A stretch of 64,000 bases of DNA from Vibrio maerlii (GTDB lineage Bacteria > Pseudomonadota > Gammaproteobacteria > Enterobacterales > Vibrionaceae): the NCBI RefSeq assembly GCF_003415655.1, contig NZ_QRHC01000011.1, positions 62,001 to 126,000 on the forward strand. The letters are read 5' to 3'. The notes below the pieces were generated by a model. It ran no database searches, was not told where the DNA came from, and was given only the letters and a program-made list of their open reading frames with translations. Positions 27,408 to 37,647 of the stretch are shown here, piece after piece (position 1 is the first letter of the stretch; each line of letters starts with the position of its first letter). The translations under genes were made by a program, and so were the position numbers.

Positions 27408-28466
27408 TTAGATCGTAATATAGCTAGGAAAGTCGACCTTATTCCACAGGTCTTTTCTTAGGTTATCGGTACATTCCCATTTACCTGCAATAATCCAATC
27501 GACTAGAGCTTCAGCCACATTTGGGTAGTTGACGACCTCAGGTTCTTTCTCATCTAACCAATACCTTACCGCTGTAGGGTCTAATAACTCCATTGCATTT
27601 GCCAACCCTAGCTGCTCTAACGTTGCGACATTGCTTTGCTGCTCAAACTGTCCCTCTAATGGTTTAAGTAGCAACTTTTTACCGAGTGATAACGCCTCCG
27701 ATGGCAGCTCAAAACCGCCATTGGCAATGACACCTTCACACTGATGCAGTGCTTGCTGGAATTTCTCAAATGACAACGGCCTAGCGGTAATATTCCCCCA
27801 CTGCCGTGTATTCGTTACCGCCGGATGGAAACATTGAAAACGATGACTCGTAAATCGACCCAATAACTGAATCACATCATCAAGCTCCTCAAACGGTAAG
27901 TAAACCAGGTAAAAAGGGCATTCGAAGTCAGTTTCAGAACCATTCGAGTTGGGTCTAGTGTGGACGATAGGTGGTAATATCGGTTGCTGGTAGTGATACC
28001 AATGCAGACCAATGAGCACATCAGCAGGAGCAAATCGAGTCATAACAAGTTGATCAATCCAACTTGCGCCTTTCTGTGGTACAGAAAAACGGAAAGCATT
28101 TTGATGACTGATACCAATACAGGGCACTTTTTCACGTTTGGCTGCCCATGCAGAGATGGGTTCAAAGTCATTCAGGACCACATCATAACCAGAAACATCT
28201 AACTCACGCACCTCTCGTAAAACTTGTCCTAAGCTATTGTTGAGCGCAGTTTTTAGGTAACTCACCCTCCCTTGTTGAGAAGAAAAGGTGAGCCCACGAA
28301 GAGCTCGGTAATCTCCGAAACTATCCATTGAAAAGTACTTATCTGTTGGTCTTCCAGAAAACAGGAAATCGACCTCAATATTGCGTTTTCTAAATGCATC
28401 CGCCATAGCTCGAGCTCTCGCTATGTGGCCATTTCCCGTGCCTTGTACACCATATAAAATCTTCAA
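27408..28466 (-). CDS. MJ1255/VC2487-family glycosyltransferase
   Basis: 352 residues from a TTG start at 28466, with GGAGG 7 bases upstream; a longer frame begins 39 bases before. The start overlaps the stop of the PAP2 gene (TTGA), so the pair is coupled. It begins KILYGVQGTGNGHIARARAMADAF, the GT28-like nucleotide-sugar fold with GxGNGH, and later shows GVIANGGFELPSEALSLGKKLLLKP with a Gly-rich and acidic binding end. The family is named after the V. cholerae member. Acceptor unknown; pairing with a lipid phosphatase suggests a polyprenyl- or lipid-linked sugar reaction. Confidence 0.85.
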   Translation of the reverse strand: MKILYGVQGTGNGHIARARAMADAFRKRNIEVDFLFSGRPTDKYFSMDSFGDYRALRGLTFSSQQGRVSYLKTALNNSLGQVLREVRELDVSGYDVVLNDFEPISAWAAKREKVPCIGISHQNAFRFSVPQKGASWIDQLVMTRFAPADVLIGLHWYHYQQPILPPIVHTRPNSNGSETDFECPFYLVYLPFEELDDVIQLLGRFTSHRFQCFHPAVTNTRQWGNITARPLSFEKFQQALHQCEGVIANGGFELPSEALSLGKKLLLKPLEGQFEQQSNVATLEQLGLANAMELLDPTAVRYWLDEKEPEVVNYPNVAEALVDWIIAGKWECTDNLRKDLWNKVDFPSYITI

Positions 28467-28996
28467 CGCATTGCCTCCACAATAGACACACTCAGCTGCG
28501 CACAACCACTACCGAGTAAGGCACCAATCAAAACATCAGTAAAAAAGTGCACACCGAGTAGGATTCGCGCACTACCTATCAGGCTCGCCCACACGAATGC
28601 CACTACTCCTAACTCTGGGTAAAAGTGACTAGTCAATGTCGCCATCAAAAAGGCTGCAGCAGTGTGGCCGGACGGTAAGCTGTATTGATCAGAGGGTGTG
28701 ATAAATGACGGGATGAGTTTTGAAAGCACATAGGGCCGCTGACGGCGAAAACTGTTCTTTGTCACCCAATAGATAGGCAACTCTAGAGCAAACGCTAACA
28801 GCCCTGCACAGAGAAACAGTAATCCTAGTTGATGATCTAGTGCCCAAGCAGCAAGACCAATAAAGAGATAAAGGTGACCATCGCCAGTGTGCGAAATCGC
28901 TTTGCTCACTCTCGCGACTTGATTGTTAAAGCGATGACCCAGACACAGCTGCAGAAAAGCCAAATCCATTCTAGTAATAGGTTCCATGACACGCAT
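28463..28996 (-). CDS. PAP2-family phosphatase
   Basis: 177 residues, several transmembrane segments. The three catalytic motifs of the PAP2/bacterial acid phosphatase family are present: KNSFRRQRP (motif 1), PSGHTAAAF (motif 2) and SARILLGVHFFTD (motif 3, with catalytic His). It hydrolyses a phospho- or pyrophospho-lipid, possibly undecaprenyl pyrophosphate or phosphatidylglycerophosphate. AGGAG lies 6 bases before ATG. It sits upstream of the glycosyltransferase in one unit, suggesting recycling of a lipid carrier. Confidence 0.88.
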   Translation of the reverse strand: MRVMEPITRMDLAFLQLCLGHRFNNQVARVSKAISHTGDGHLYLFIGLAAWALDHQLGLLFLCAGLLAFALELPIYWVTKNSFRRQRPYVLSKLIPSFITPSDQYSLPSGHTAAAFLMATLTSHFYPELGVVAFVWASLIGSARILLGVHFFTDVLIGALLGSGCAQLSVSIVEAMR

Positions 28997-29132
28997 AACT
29001 CACTCCTTGCAATTAGTATTGCTATACAAAGCAAACTAATCCCGGTCAGTGACAAACAGGTGAAAATAGAATGGCGTTTTGATGACAGTCGGTTTTGATA
29101 AGAGTAATAAACCTCATCTGAGGTTAATAAGT

Positions 29133-29167
29133 AAAAAAAGCCCTCTCACTTTGTAAGCAAGAGGGCT
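29133..29167 (-). terminator. terminator of the efflux operon
   Basis: AGCCCTCT/AGAGGGCT stem; minus-strand sequence is followed by T6. It lies 17 bases after the RND stop. Confidence 0.8.
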
Positions 29168-29184
29168 CTGCTTAAGTTGAGTGG

Positions 29185-32100
29185 TTAGTGAATTTCTTCG
29201 TGTTTATGTACTAATCCAAAATCGGCCAATATTGCGTAAGCAGCGGGAATCATGAATAGCACTAACAAGGTCGAAGCGAAAATACCAAATACTATCGACA
29301 CCACCAGCGGCTGAATAACCTGAGCCTGCAAACTTGTTTCCGTTAATAATGGAAGTAAGCCTGCTGCTGTCGTCATTGAGGTGAGGAATACCGCTCTGAA
29401 GCGCTCGCGACTGGCCTTCACTACTGAATCATGTACGCTATCACCTTCATCAACATGATGACGAATATACTGTACCAACAATATCGAGTCATTGACGACA
29501 ATACCGGCTAATGAAACAAAGCCCATCATACTCGGCATGCTCAAGGAATAGCCTAATAACCAATGGCCAAACACCACACCGATAAAGGCAAGTGGAATTG
29601 CCAACATTACAACAAACGGTTCAAGATAACTGCGGAACTGATAACTCAAGATACAGAACACACCAAACAACCCAAGCAAGAAGCCCTTACCCATCGACGC
29701 ACCCGTTTCTGCCGCATCCTTGGCTTCCCCTTCAAAGTCAAAACGTAACCCCGGGTATTTCTCAATCAGAATCGCCGCTTCTTTGTTTTGGAACTCGCGA
29801 ATAATCTCCGACGAGCTCGCTTTGCTGTTGTCGATGTCTCCATACACACTGATGGTTCTCAAACCATCCACACGCTGAATGCGCACATAGTTACGTTGAA
29901 AGTCGAGGCTAGCAATCGTCGCCAGTGGAATCTGACTACCATCTGCTAAAATTATTGGGAAGTTGGCTAATCGTTGTAGATCACCCGCTTCTACCTTATC
30001 TAGGCGCACCTCAATCTTGATGTTCTCAACGCCAACCTGAATCTCGTCTGCCGTTTGACCAAAGAAGGCTGCTCGTAGTTGATTCGCAATCAGCTGACCA
30101 TTAACACCAAATGTTTCAGCACCAGGTAATAATTTAACCAACACCTCTTCTTTACCCATGCGCATGTCATCAAGTACACCAGTCACTCCATCAAACTCAT
30201 TGAGGTATTGCTGTATTTCTATCGAGGCAGCTTTAAGCTGTTGAAGGTCATCGTGCTTGGCTCGAATTTCAATCGCGCGGCCACCCGGTCCCATGGTTGG
30301 TTGCTTGAACACCAATGAGATGGGATCAGCAATTTCACCGACTTCCTCACGCCACGCATCGATGAAATCATCGATTAAGGTATTGCGAGTTTCTGCACTC
30401 AACAGATCTAAACGAACGGTTGCAAGGTGAGCACCCGACTCATTGGCATCCGCGTTTACGTTAAATTGGCTAGTAATATGCTCAACTAGGGTTAAGCCAC
30501 CTTCTCGCTCCTCACTCCACTCTTGATTAAGTCTTTGCGCTGATCGAACAATGCGATCGACTACTTGTTCTGTCTGGCTCAGTGAAGAGCCCGGAGGAAG
30601 AATGATGCGCGCCTCTGCGATATCACCATCGAGCTCTGGAAACGGCACGAACTTAACCACGCCACCAGCAATAAGAGAAATAGCAACAAGTAACAAGGCC
30701 ATCACACCGCCCAAGAAGGCATAGCGAAATGCCACAACTCGATCCACTGCCTTTACCAAGGTGGTATTTCGGAAGTTCTCAAACCTCTCAAGCAACACTC
30801 GCTTGAACTTAAGTGGCTTTCTTTCCGTTTTTTGCTTGTGCAGCGAGTGAGATAAATGATTTGGCAAGATGAGAAACGCCTCAACCAAGCTCAAGCTGAG
30901 CACCAGAATCAATACTTGAGGCACCGCTTTTAACACTGCCCCCATTTCGCCATCGAGGAACAGTAAACTACCGAATATGCATACCGTAGTTAAGAATGAG
31001 GACAACACCCCTGGGAAGACTTTCTTAACACCATTCACCACGGCATCATCAATGCTCTGTCCCCGCTCTAGGTGTGCGGCGATAGACTCTGCAATCACGA
31101 TGGCATCATCCATCATGATACCGATCGCCATCAGCAGACCAACCAACGACATGATATTGATCGATAAGCCCAAATTAGCCATCAAGAACAAGCCGCCTAG
31201 GAAGGCAACTGGCAAGCCCGCTGCTACCCAGAATGAATAACGTAAGCTAAAAAACAACCACATGGTGGCGAACACCAAGACGATACCTTGCCAACCATTG
31301 CGAACCATCATGGTAAGACGATCCCAGAGTAGCGATGAGAGATCATTAGTCATTTCGATCGTCACACCATCAGGCGCCACCAATCGTTGGGCGTCGACGA
31401 ACTGACTCACTCGTTCTTTGATTCGTAGCGCATCATCTTCTTTGTTTTTGCTCACTTTCAGCACGGCTGAAGGTTTACCATCAAACAAGACTTTTTGTTC
31501 GTCTAGCTCAAAACGATCTGTCACGGTTGCAACATCTCGAAGGCGGATCAATGAGCCATTTGCACCTGAACCGATGACGATATTTTCAAGCTCCGAGGCT
31601 GTGGTTCGGCGCTCATCAAAACGGATCAAAAAGTGCTTGTCGGGAGTTTCAACATTACCGCTTGGCAGTTTAATGTTCTGACGACCAATCTGCTCAGCAA
31701 TATCCCCAACACTCAATCCCAATTGACGTATCGCATCCCCGTTAAGCTCCACGCGATATTGGTGATCAGAAAAGCCACTCACTTCTACCAATGACACATC
31801 GTAGTCTAGCTTCATGATGCGCTTAAGTTGCTCTGCATAAGCCTTCAGTTGTGGCCACGTAGTATCTGCGGTAATGGCGACATCAACAACGGGTTCGTTC
31901 CAATCCAGCTCTTGCACTATTGGCGATTCAATCTCTGCTGGGAAGTCATTGATCGAGTTGATTTGCGTCTGAACATCCACCAGCATACGACCAATATCGG
32001 CTTGCTCATTGAGTTTTAGGATCAATCGAGCTGAGCCTTCAATCGCTTCACATTGTGTTTCTTCAATGTTGGCTAACCCATCAACGGAATCTTCCAAGCG

Positions 32101-32289
32101 GACACAGATACTCTCTTCCACCTCTTGTGGCGATGCACCTGGGTAAACTACGCCTGCCATAATGTAGGGAGGTGAAAATTCAGGAAAGGTCTCACGCTTG
32201 ATATTGGAAAGTGAACTCACCCCCAATATCAGTAACGCTGCCATCAACAGGTTGGCCGCAGTTGGGTGACGAGAAAAGAACTGAATCAT
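29185..32289 (-). CDS. RND-family multidrug efflux transporter (HAE1)
   Basis: 1034 residues, proton-driven inner-membrane pump. Visible: N-terminal segment FFSRHPTAANLLMAALLILGV, KRETFPEFSPPYIMAGVVYPGASPQEVEESI of the first periplasmic loop, and a two-half architecture with two sets of six transmembrane helices. TM4 holds the essential acidic pair in GIMMDDAIVIAESIA. It overlaps the adaptor gene by ATGA. The operon order tetR, adaptor, pump has no outer-membrane factor, so it presumably uses TolC. Substrates cannot be read from sequence. Confidence 0.92.
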   Translation of the reverse strand: MIQFFSRHPTAANLLMAALLILGVSSLSNIKRETFPEFSPPYIMAGVVYPGASPQEVEESICVRLEDSVDGLANIEETQCEAIEGSARLILKLNEQADIGRMLVDVQTQINSINDFPAEIESPIVQELDWNEPVVDVAITADTTWPQLKAYAEQLKRIMKLDYDVSLVEVSGFSDHQYRVELNGDAIRQLGLSVGDIAEQIGRQNIKLPSGNVETPDKHFLIRFDERRTTASELENIVIGSGANGSLIRLRDVATVTDRFELDEQKVLFDGKPSAVLKVSKNKEDDALRIKERVSQFVDAQRLVAPDGVTIEMTNDLSSLLWDRLTMMVRNGWQGIVLVFATMWLFFSLRYSFWVAAGLPVAFLGGLFLMANLGLSINIMSLVGLLMAIGIMMDDAIVIAESIAAHLERGQSIDDAVVNGVKKVFPGVLSSFLTTVCIFGSLLFLDGEMGAVLKAVPQVLILVLSLSLVEAFLILPNHLSHSLHKQKTERKPLKFKRVLLERFENFRNTTLVKAVDRVVAFRYAFLGGVMALLLVAISLIAGGVVKFVPFPELDGDIAEARIILPPGSSLSQTEQVVDRIVRSAQRLNQEWSEEREGGLTLVEHITSQFNVNADANESGAHLATVRLDLLSAETRNTLIDDFIDAWREEVGEIADPISLVFKQPTMGPGGRAIEIRAKHDDLQQLKAASIEIQQYLNEFDGVTGVLDDMRMGKEEVLVKLLPGAETFGVNGQLIANQLRAAFFGQTADEIQVGVENIKIEVRLDKVEAGDLQRLANFPIILADGSQIPLATIASLDFQRNYVRIQRVDGLRTISVYGDIDNSKASSSEIIREFQNKEAAILIEKYPGLRFDFEGEAKDAAETGASMGKGFLLGLFGVFCILSYQFRSYLEPFVVMLAIPLAFIGVVFGHWLLGYSLSMPSMMGFVSLAGIVVNDSILLVQYIRHHVDEGDSVHDSVVKASRERFRAVFLTSMTTAAGLLPLLTETSLQAQVIQPLVVSIVFGIFASTLLVLFMIPAAYAILADFGLVHKHEEIH

Positions 32290-33605
32290 AGCTCTTGCTC
32301 CTGCTCTTCACTCAAAGCACTCTCTCTAAGAGCCATACCATCAATTGCTGGCAGTAGATCGTTCAGGATCAGCTTATCGCCGTATTGCAACTCACCATCA
32401 ATCACGACTTGATTATCACGGCGGAAGAGCACCTCAACTGATTGGATAGTTAGCTTACTCTCGTTATTAAGTAAGTAAACTTTATCACCATGTAAGGCCC
32501 GCTCAGGGATCACCCAACTCGGGTTGGCTTGACCTTCGATCGCCGCTCGGACAAACATACCATTTGCTAGAGGCGGCACGGTTTCAGGCGTCAACTGTGT
32601 ATAGTCTTGCTCCATTTCGAGGATAACACCAACGGTCGCTTGATTCGGGTCGACGGTTTCGCTGATGCGGGTGACCTTCGCTGGCCAAGAAGCTTCCAAG
32701 TTGCCGCTGCGCAGTAAAATTGATGCCGTGAAGTCAGACATATCTGGCTGTGGAATACCTGAATCATCCAGTGAGAATTGACCAAGACTCGAAGATAGGG
32801 TTTGCATATCATGAATTGATAGTTGTGCTTCAACCTCCATGATGTCCATACCTTGCGCTGTCACCATCGTTTGTTGCAGGTTGACGACTTGGTTTTCTTC
32901 TATATCAACCTGGGCGATACGTAGATCTCGCGGTAAAGTAATTGTGGTTTTATCCAAAGAGCGTTGCGCCTCTTCAACTTTGGCTTGATTCACCTTTACC
33001 TGTGCTTGCGATACTCGCTTTTCATCTGGATACAGCAGAAGCTGATTATCAATATCTTGCACTACTTTGCGCTGCGCTAAGGTAGTTTGATACTGCTGGT
33101 CGACACCCGACTGAGAAGTTAAACCTTTTTTGAGCAAGTTCTGCTGACGAGCTAACTCTTTATTGGCGAGGTCTAGACGGTTATTCTCAATAATGCGGGT
33201 TTGCTTAAGGTTCTTCTCTTCTTGCTCAAGCTTGGCCAACTGAGTGCGGCTTGCATTGAGGTCTGACTCAGCTTGAGTCAGTTTCAACTCATAATCTAGC
33301 GGGTCAATTTTAAGGATTACCGTGTTAGCAGGCAGTACACGTCCTTTTTCTAAGCTTGGGTTACGATAAACCACCTTACCAGTGACTTCTGCTATCGCCT
33401 GCCACTCAAACTTAGGGACTACCTTCCCAAAGCCAATCACCCTAGGGGCAATCGCTTTGAGCTCCAAGACTTGTACATCAACCAATCGAGCACGTTCTCC
33501 TGCGGGCTTTGTAGGAATATCCGGTCGCAGATTGATGGCGAGAACCAAGGCAATGACGCCAACCGCTAAGGCCGGGAAAAAGAGTAACTTACGGCTAATT
33601 TTCAT
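32286..33605 (-). CDS. RND efflux periplasmic adaptor (membrane fusion protein)
   Basis: 439 residues. One N-terminal signal anchor (LLFFPALAVGVIALVLAINL) then the adaptor architecture: lipoyl halves (WQAIAEVTGKVVYRNPSLEKG, and IDEENQVVNLQ near 230), a long coiled coil between residues ~110 and 215 rich in Lys/Glu/Leu (SDLNASRTQLAKLEQEEKNL), a beta-barrel and a final domain with DKVYLLNNESKLTIQSVEV. It overlaps the TetR gene by 11 bases and the pump by 4, so all three are translated together. Confidence 0.9.
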   Translation of the reverse strand: MKISRKLLFFPALAVGVIALVLAINLRPDIPTKPAGERARLVDVQVLELKAIAPRVIGFGKVVPKFEWQAIAEVTGKVVYRNPSLEKGRVLPANTVILKIDPLDYELKLTQAESDLNASRTQLAKLEQEEKNLKQTRIIENNRLDLANKELARQQNLLKKGLTSQSGVDQQYQTTLAQRKVVQDIDNQLLLYPDEKRVSQAQVKVNQAKVEEAQRSLDKTTITLPRDLRIAQVDIEENQVVNLQQTMVTAQGMDIMEVEAQLSIHDMQTLSSSLGQFSLDDSGIPQPDMSDFTASILLRSGNLEASWPAKVTRISETVDPNQATVGVILEMEQDYTQLTPETVPPLANGMFVRAAIEGQANPSWVIPERALHGDKVYLLNNESKLTIQSVEVLFRRDNQVVIDGELQYGDKLILNDLLPAIDGMALRESALSEEQEQEL

Positions 33606-34251
33606 TGATATATCCTTGTTCTACAGCCAAAAACCCATGGCTCATCAATTTTATGTTGTGCTCAAGAAGCTCGGAGAGAAATTCTTCATTTAATTCAATA
33701 TCATGCATGTACAACATGGCAGGTGGTGCGATAAATGGAAAGACCATCAGTGATATATAAGACAAGCGACACAATTTTGGGTCCATATCAGGGCGTAATA
33801 TCCCGCTGTCAGTCAACTTCTGAGCCAGTGCCCCCTGCATCGGTGTTTTTACGTCTTTAAAAACCTTCTCCATCAGCCGACGCTGTGTTTGTGAAGGCGG
33901 CATATACATCACTTGAGCAATCAGACGAGGGAACTGAGGCAGCTTATTCATCTCTCGATAATAGGTTCTCATCAAGTCCAAAAAGCTCTCGGTGCTGCTC
34001 GACTCAAGTAATACACTCATACGCTCGAACATTGGGGCTAAGGTTTCGCGCAACATGGTTTCAAACAATCCTTCCTTGTTGCCGAAGTAATATCGGATCA
34101 ACGAGCTGTTCACGCCTGCTTTTTGTGCAATAAGCCGGATCGACACCTTGTCGTAAGCCATGACCATAAATAGATCCCGAGCGTGAGTGATCAACCTAAC
34201 TCGCGCATCGGTTTTGTTGGTTGGTCGCCCCACCTTACGGCTTTCTTCCAT
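33595..34251 (-). CDS. TetR-family regulator of the efflux operon
   Basis: 218 residues. N-terminal helix-turn-helix is typical: RLITHARDLFMVMAYDKVSIRLIAQKAGVNSSLIRYYFGNKEGLFETML. The C-terminal ligand domain (LLESSSTESFLDLMRTYYREMNKLPQFPRLIAQVMYMPP) is not assigned. It is first in the operon, so it probably represses its own and the pump's transcription from the operator-like palindrome upstream at 34339. Inducer unknown. Confidence 0.9.
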   Translation of the reverse strand: MEESRKVGRPTNKTDARVRLITHARDLFMVMAYDKVSIRLIAQKAGVNSSLIRYYFGNKEGLFETMLRETLAPMFERMSVLLESSSTESFLDLMRTYYREMNKLPQFPRLIAQVMYMPPSQTQRRLMEKVFKDVKTPMQGALAQKLTDSGILRPDMDPKLCRLSYISLMVFPFIAPPAMLYMHDIELNEEFLSELLEHNIKLMSHGFLAVEQGYINEN

Positions 34252-34338
34252 CGCAATGTCTACTTTATTAAGAAATTCACCAATTGATTAATTATAGATT
34301 GATGAAGATTAACTCTATACCAGTTTAATTCGCCGTAT

Positions 34339-34354
34339 TTCATCAAGTGATGAA
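34339..34354. promoter_or_regulatory. candidate TetR operator
   Basis: TTCATCA-AG-TGATGAA, 16-bp palindrome, 88 bases before the tetR start and in the gap shared with the leu operon promoter. Confidence 0.45.
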
Positions 34355-34438
34355 TTAGTGATTTTGAACAAATAAATCGTCAAAAAAGCATCACAAGTTG
34401 GATATGTGTAAAAATTGTAGCTAATTCGGTTTTAAAGG

Positions 34439-34467
34439 TTGACCTAAGTAGGTTACTGCGGTACTAA
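34439..34467 (+). promoter_or_regulatory. leu operon promoter
   Basis: TTGACC (34439-34444) and TACTAA (34462-34467) with a 17-base spacer, 36 bases upstream of the leader ATG. Confidence 0.55.
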
Positions 34468-34502
34468 TTTAGTAACTTAATTTTGTGGAATGTTGTTCTA
34501 TT

Positions 34503-34565
34503 ATGACTTCTCGTTTTTCTCTCCTGCTGAAACTCCTCCTAATCGTGAAAATATCGCGCGGGTAA
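34503..34565 (+). CDS. leuL: leu operon leader peptide
   Basis: 20 residues: MTSRFSLLLKLLLIVKISRG, with six Leu codons in a span of seven. Ribosome stalling at these Leu codons when charged leucyl-tRNA is scarce would leave the attenuator (34601) unformed. The codons CTC, CTG, CTA fall in the window before the first terminator stem, as attenuation needs. The region CGCGGGT at the leader end (34557-34563) can pair with ACCCGC of the terminator, the antiterminator candidate. Confidence 0.85.
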   Translation: MTSRFSLLLKLLLIVKISRG

Positions 34566-34599
34566 GCAGTGGACTAAAAACACCACATCGAATTTTTAA

Positions 34600-34627
34600 G
34601 ACCCGCACTCAACTGCGGGTTTTTTTA
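34600..34627 (+). terminator. leu operon attenuator
   Basis: ACCCGCA-CTCAAC-TGCGGGT hairpin followed by T7, between the leader peptide and leuA. Confidence 0.85.
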
Positions 34628-34694
34628 TATCTTTTGGACAGTACGAAAACGATTAACCTGCACAAAGTGCACTCAAATCAGTAAGGAAGCAAAC

Positions 34695-36242
34695 ATGAGC
34701 GATCAAGTCATTATCTTCGACACCACGTTACGTGATGGCGAACAAGCGTTGTCAGCAAGCTTGACGGTTAAAGAAAAACTGCAAATTGCCTACGCGCTAG
34801 AGCGACTGGGTGTTGATGTGATTGAAGCTGGCTTCCCAATTTCGTCTCCTGGTGATTTTGAGTCGGTTCAGACTATCGCTCGCAACATCAAAAACAGTCG
34901 AATCTGTGCACTTTCTCGCGCTGTACCAAAAGATATTGATGCAGCAGCAGAAGCGCTAAAAGTGGCTGACCAGTTCCGTATCCACACTTTCATTTCAACG
35001 TCTACGGTGCACGTACAAGACAAATTACGTCGTAGCTACGATGACGTGGTTGAGATGGGCGTGAAAGCGGTTAAGCATGCACGTAACTACACTGACGACG
35101 TCGAATTCTCATGTGAAGATGCGGGTCGTACTCCAATTGACAACCTATGTCGTATGGTTGAAGCCGCTATCGATGCTGGTGCACGCACCATCAATATCCC
35201 AGATACCGTTGGCTACACAGTACCAAGTGAGTTCGGCGGCATCATTCAAACCCTTTTCAACCGTGTTCCAAATATCGATAAAGCCATCATTTCTGTTCAC
35301 TGTCACGATGACCTAGGCATGTCAGTTGCCAACTCAATCGCGGCAGTACAAGCCGGTGCTCGTCAGATCGAAGGTACCATCAACGGTATTGGTGAGCGTG
35401 CGGGTAACTGTTCACTTGAAGAAGTGGCAATGATCTTGAAGCTTCGTGAGTCTGTAATTGGTGCAGGAACAAATCTAAATCATCAAGAGATCAGCCGCAC
35501 GAGTAAGCTAGTAAGCCAGCTATGTAACATGCCTATCCAAGATAACAAGGCAGTGGTTGGAGCGAATGCGTTCGTTCATTCTTCAGGTATTCACCAAGAT
35601 GGCATGCTAAAGAATAAGAATACTTACGAGATCATGACGCCTGAGTCGATAGGCCTTAAGAACCAAGCACTTAACCTAACTAGCCGCTCTGGTCGTGCTG
35701 CCGTTAAGAGCCACATGGATTCAATGGGATACAAAGAAGAAGAGTACAACCTAGATGCTTTGTATGCCGACTTCTTAAAGCTGGCTGACCGTAAAGGTCA
35801 AGTATTCGATTACGACCTAGAAGCATTGATGCACTTCTCGAACCTTCGTGAAGAAGACGATTTCTACAAGTTGAACTACCTAAGTGTGCAATCGGGTAGC
35901 ATCATGGCGACCACCAGCGTGAAAATGCAATGTGGCGATGAAGAGACGTCTGAAGCAGCGGTTGGTAATGGACCTGTTGATGCGCTTTACCAATGTATCT
36001 ATCGCATCACTGGGTATGATATTGTTTTGGATAAGTTTGACCTAACCGCAAAAGGTGAAGGTGAAGATGGCTTAGGACAAGCTGACATCATCGCCAATTA
36101 CAAAGGTCGTAAGTACCACGGTACAGGCGTTTCCACAGATATCGTCGAAGCTTCTGGTCAAGCGCTATTGCACGTAATTAATAGCATTCACCGTGCAGAC
36201 AAGATTGCTGAAATCAAACAGCAAAAAATCGCAGCCGTTTAA
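34695..36242 (+). CDS. leuA: 2-isopropylmalate synthase
   Basis: First committed step of leucine synthesis: acetyl-CoA plus 2-oxoisovalerate. 515 residues. The catalytic TIM barrel opens [16 protein letters not shown] (metal/substrate motif) and carries [15 protein letters not shown] and [14 protein letters not shown] (divalent-metal His pair), then a C-terminal LeuA regulatory domain ([24 protein letters not shown]) for leucine feedback. It is the first gene of leuABCD and is expressed through the attenuator. Confidence 0.97.
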   Translation: MSDQVIIFDTTLRDGEQALSASLTVKEKLQIAYALERLGVDVIEAGFPISSPGDFESVQTIARNIKNSRICALSRAVPKDIDAAAEALKVADQFRIHTFISTSTVHVQDKLRRSYDDVVEMGVKAVKHARNYTDDVEFSCEDAGRTPIDNLCRMVEAAIDAGARTINIPDTVGYTVPSEFGGIIQTLFNRVPNIDKAIISVHCHDDLGMSVANSIAAVQAGARQIEGTINGIGERAGNCSLEEVAMILKLRESVIGAGTNLNHQEISRTSKLVSQLCNMPIQDNKAVVGANAFVHSSGIHQDGMLKNKNTYEIMTPESIGLKNQALNLTSRSGRAAVKSHMDSMGYKEEEYNLDALYADFLKLADRKGQVFDYDLEALMHFSNLREEDDFYKLNYLSVQSGSIMATTSVKMQCGDEETSEAAVGNGPVDALYQCIYRITGYDIVLDKFDLTAKGEGEDGLGQADIIANYKGRKYHGTGVSTDIVEASGQALLHVINSIHRADKIAEIKQQKIAAV

Positions 36243-36346
36243 GCTCATTTTCGGTTCTAGTACCCCTGAGCTGGTCGGGGCTCAGGGATGATAAATTTAA
36301 GGTAGATTAGGGCGTATTGCTCTAATAAAGCTCAAAGAAAAATTAA

Positions 36347-37447
<1,101 letters not shown>

Positions 37448-37498
37448 TTACCGAACACACAAACACAACAGATTATAAGTCGTCATAAACAATACCAA

Positions 37499-37533
37499 AC
37501 CAATGACAGAGGAGCTTCCTCTAAGTCATTGGT
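37499..37533. repeat. long hairpin in the leuB-leuC gap
   Basis: ACCAATGAC pairs with GTCATTGGT, enclosing AGAGGA/TCCTCT. No T tail, so it is not a simple terminator; it may be a processing or mRNA stability element. Confidence 0.6.
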
Positions 37534-37539
37534 ACTACA

Positions 37540-37620
37540 GCAAGACAGCGAGCGCATTTAGCCCTATGAGCTTAGTTTTCCTAAATGATTTGGGTAAAAT
37601 GAATGAAGCCAACGCAGTTG
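37540..37620 (+). repeat. degenerate ERIC-like remnant in the leuB-leuC gap
   Basis: AGCCCTATGAGCTTAG, CTAAATGATTTGGGT and GAAGCCAACGCAGTTG follow the order and shape of the ERIC centre and right flank of the copy at 54119, but both terminal inverted repeats are absent. Confidence 0.5.
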
Positions 37621-37647
37621 TAGTGACAAGGACGACGAGGAAGAGCA

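Noticed and set aside
34490-34684. 64-codon frame before leuA
   Set aside because: It overlaps the leader peptide in another frame and runs through the attenuator; the 20-codon Leu-rich leader is the better fit.
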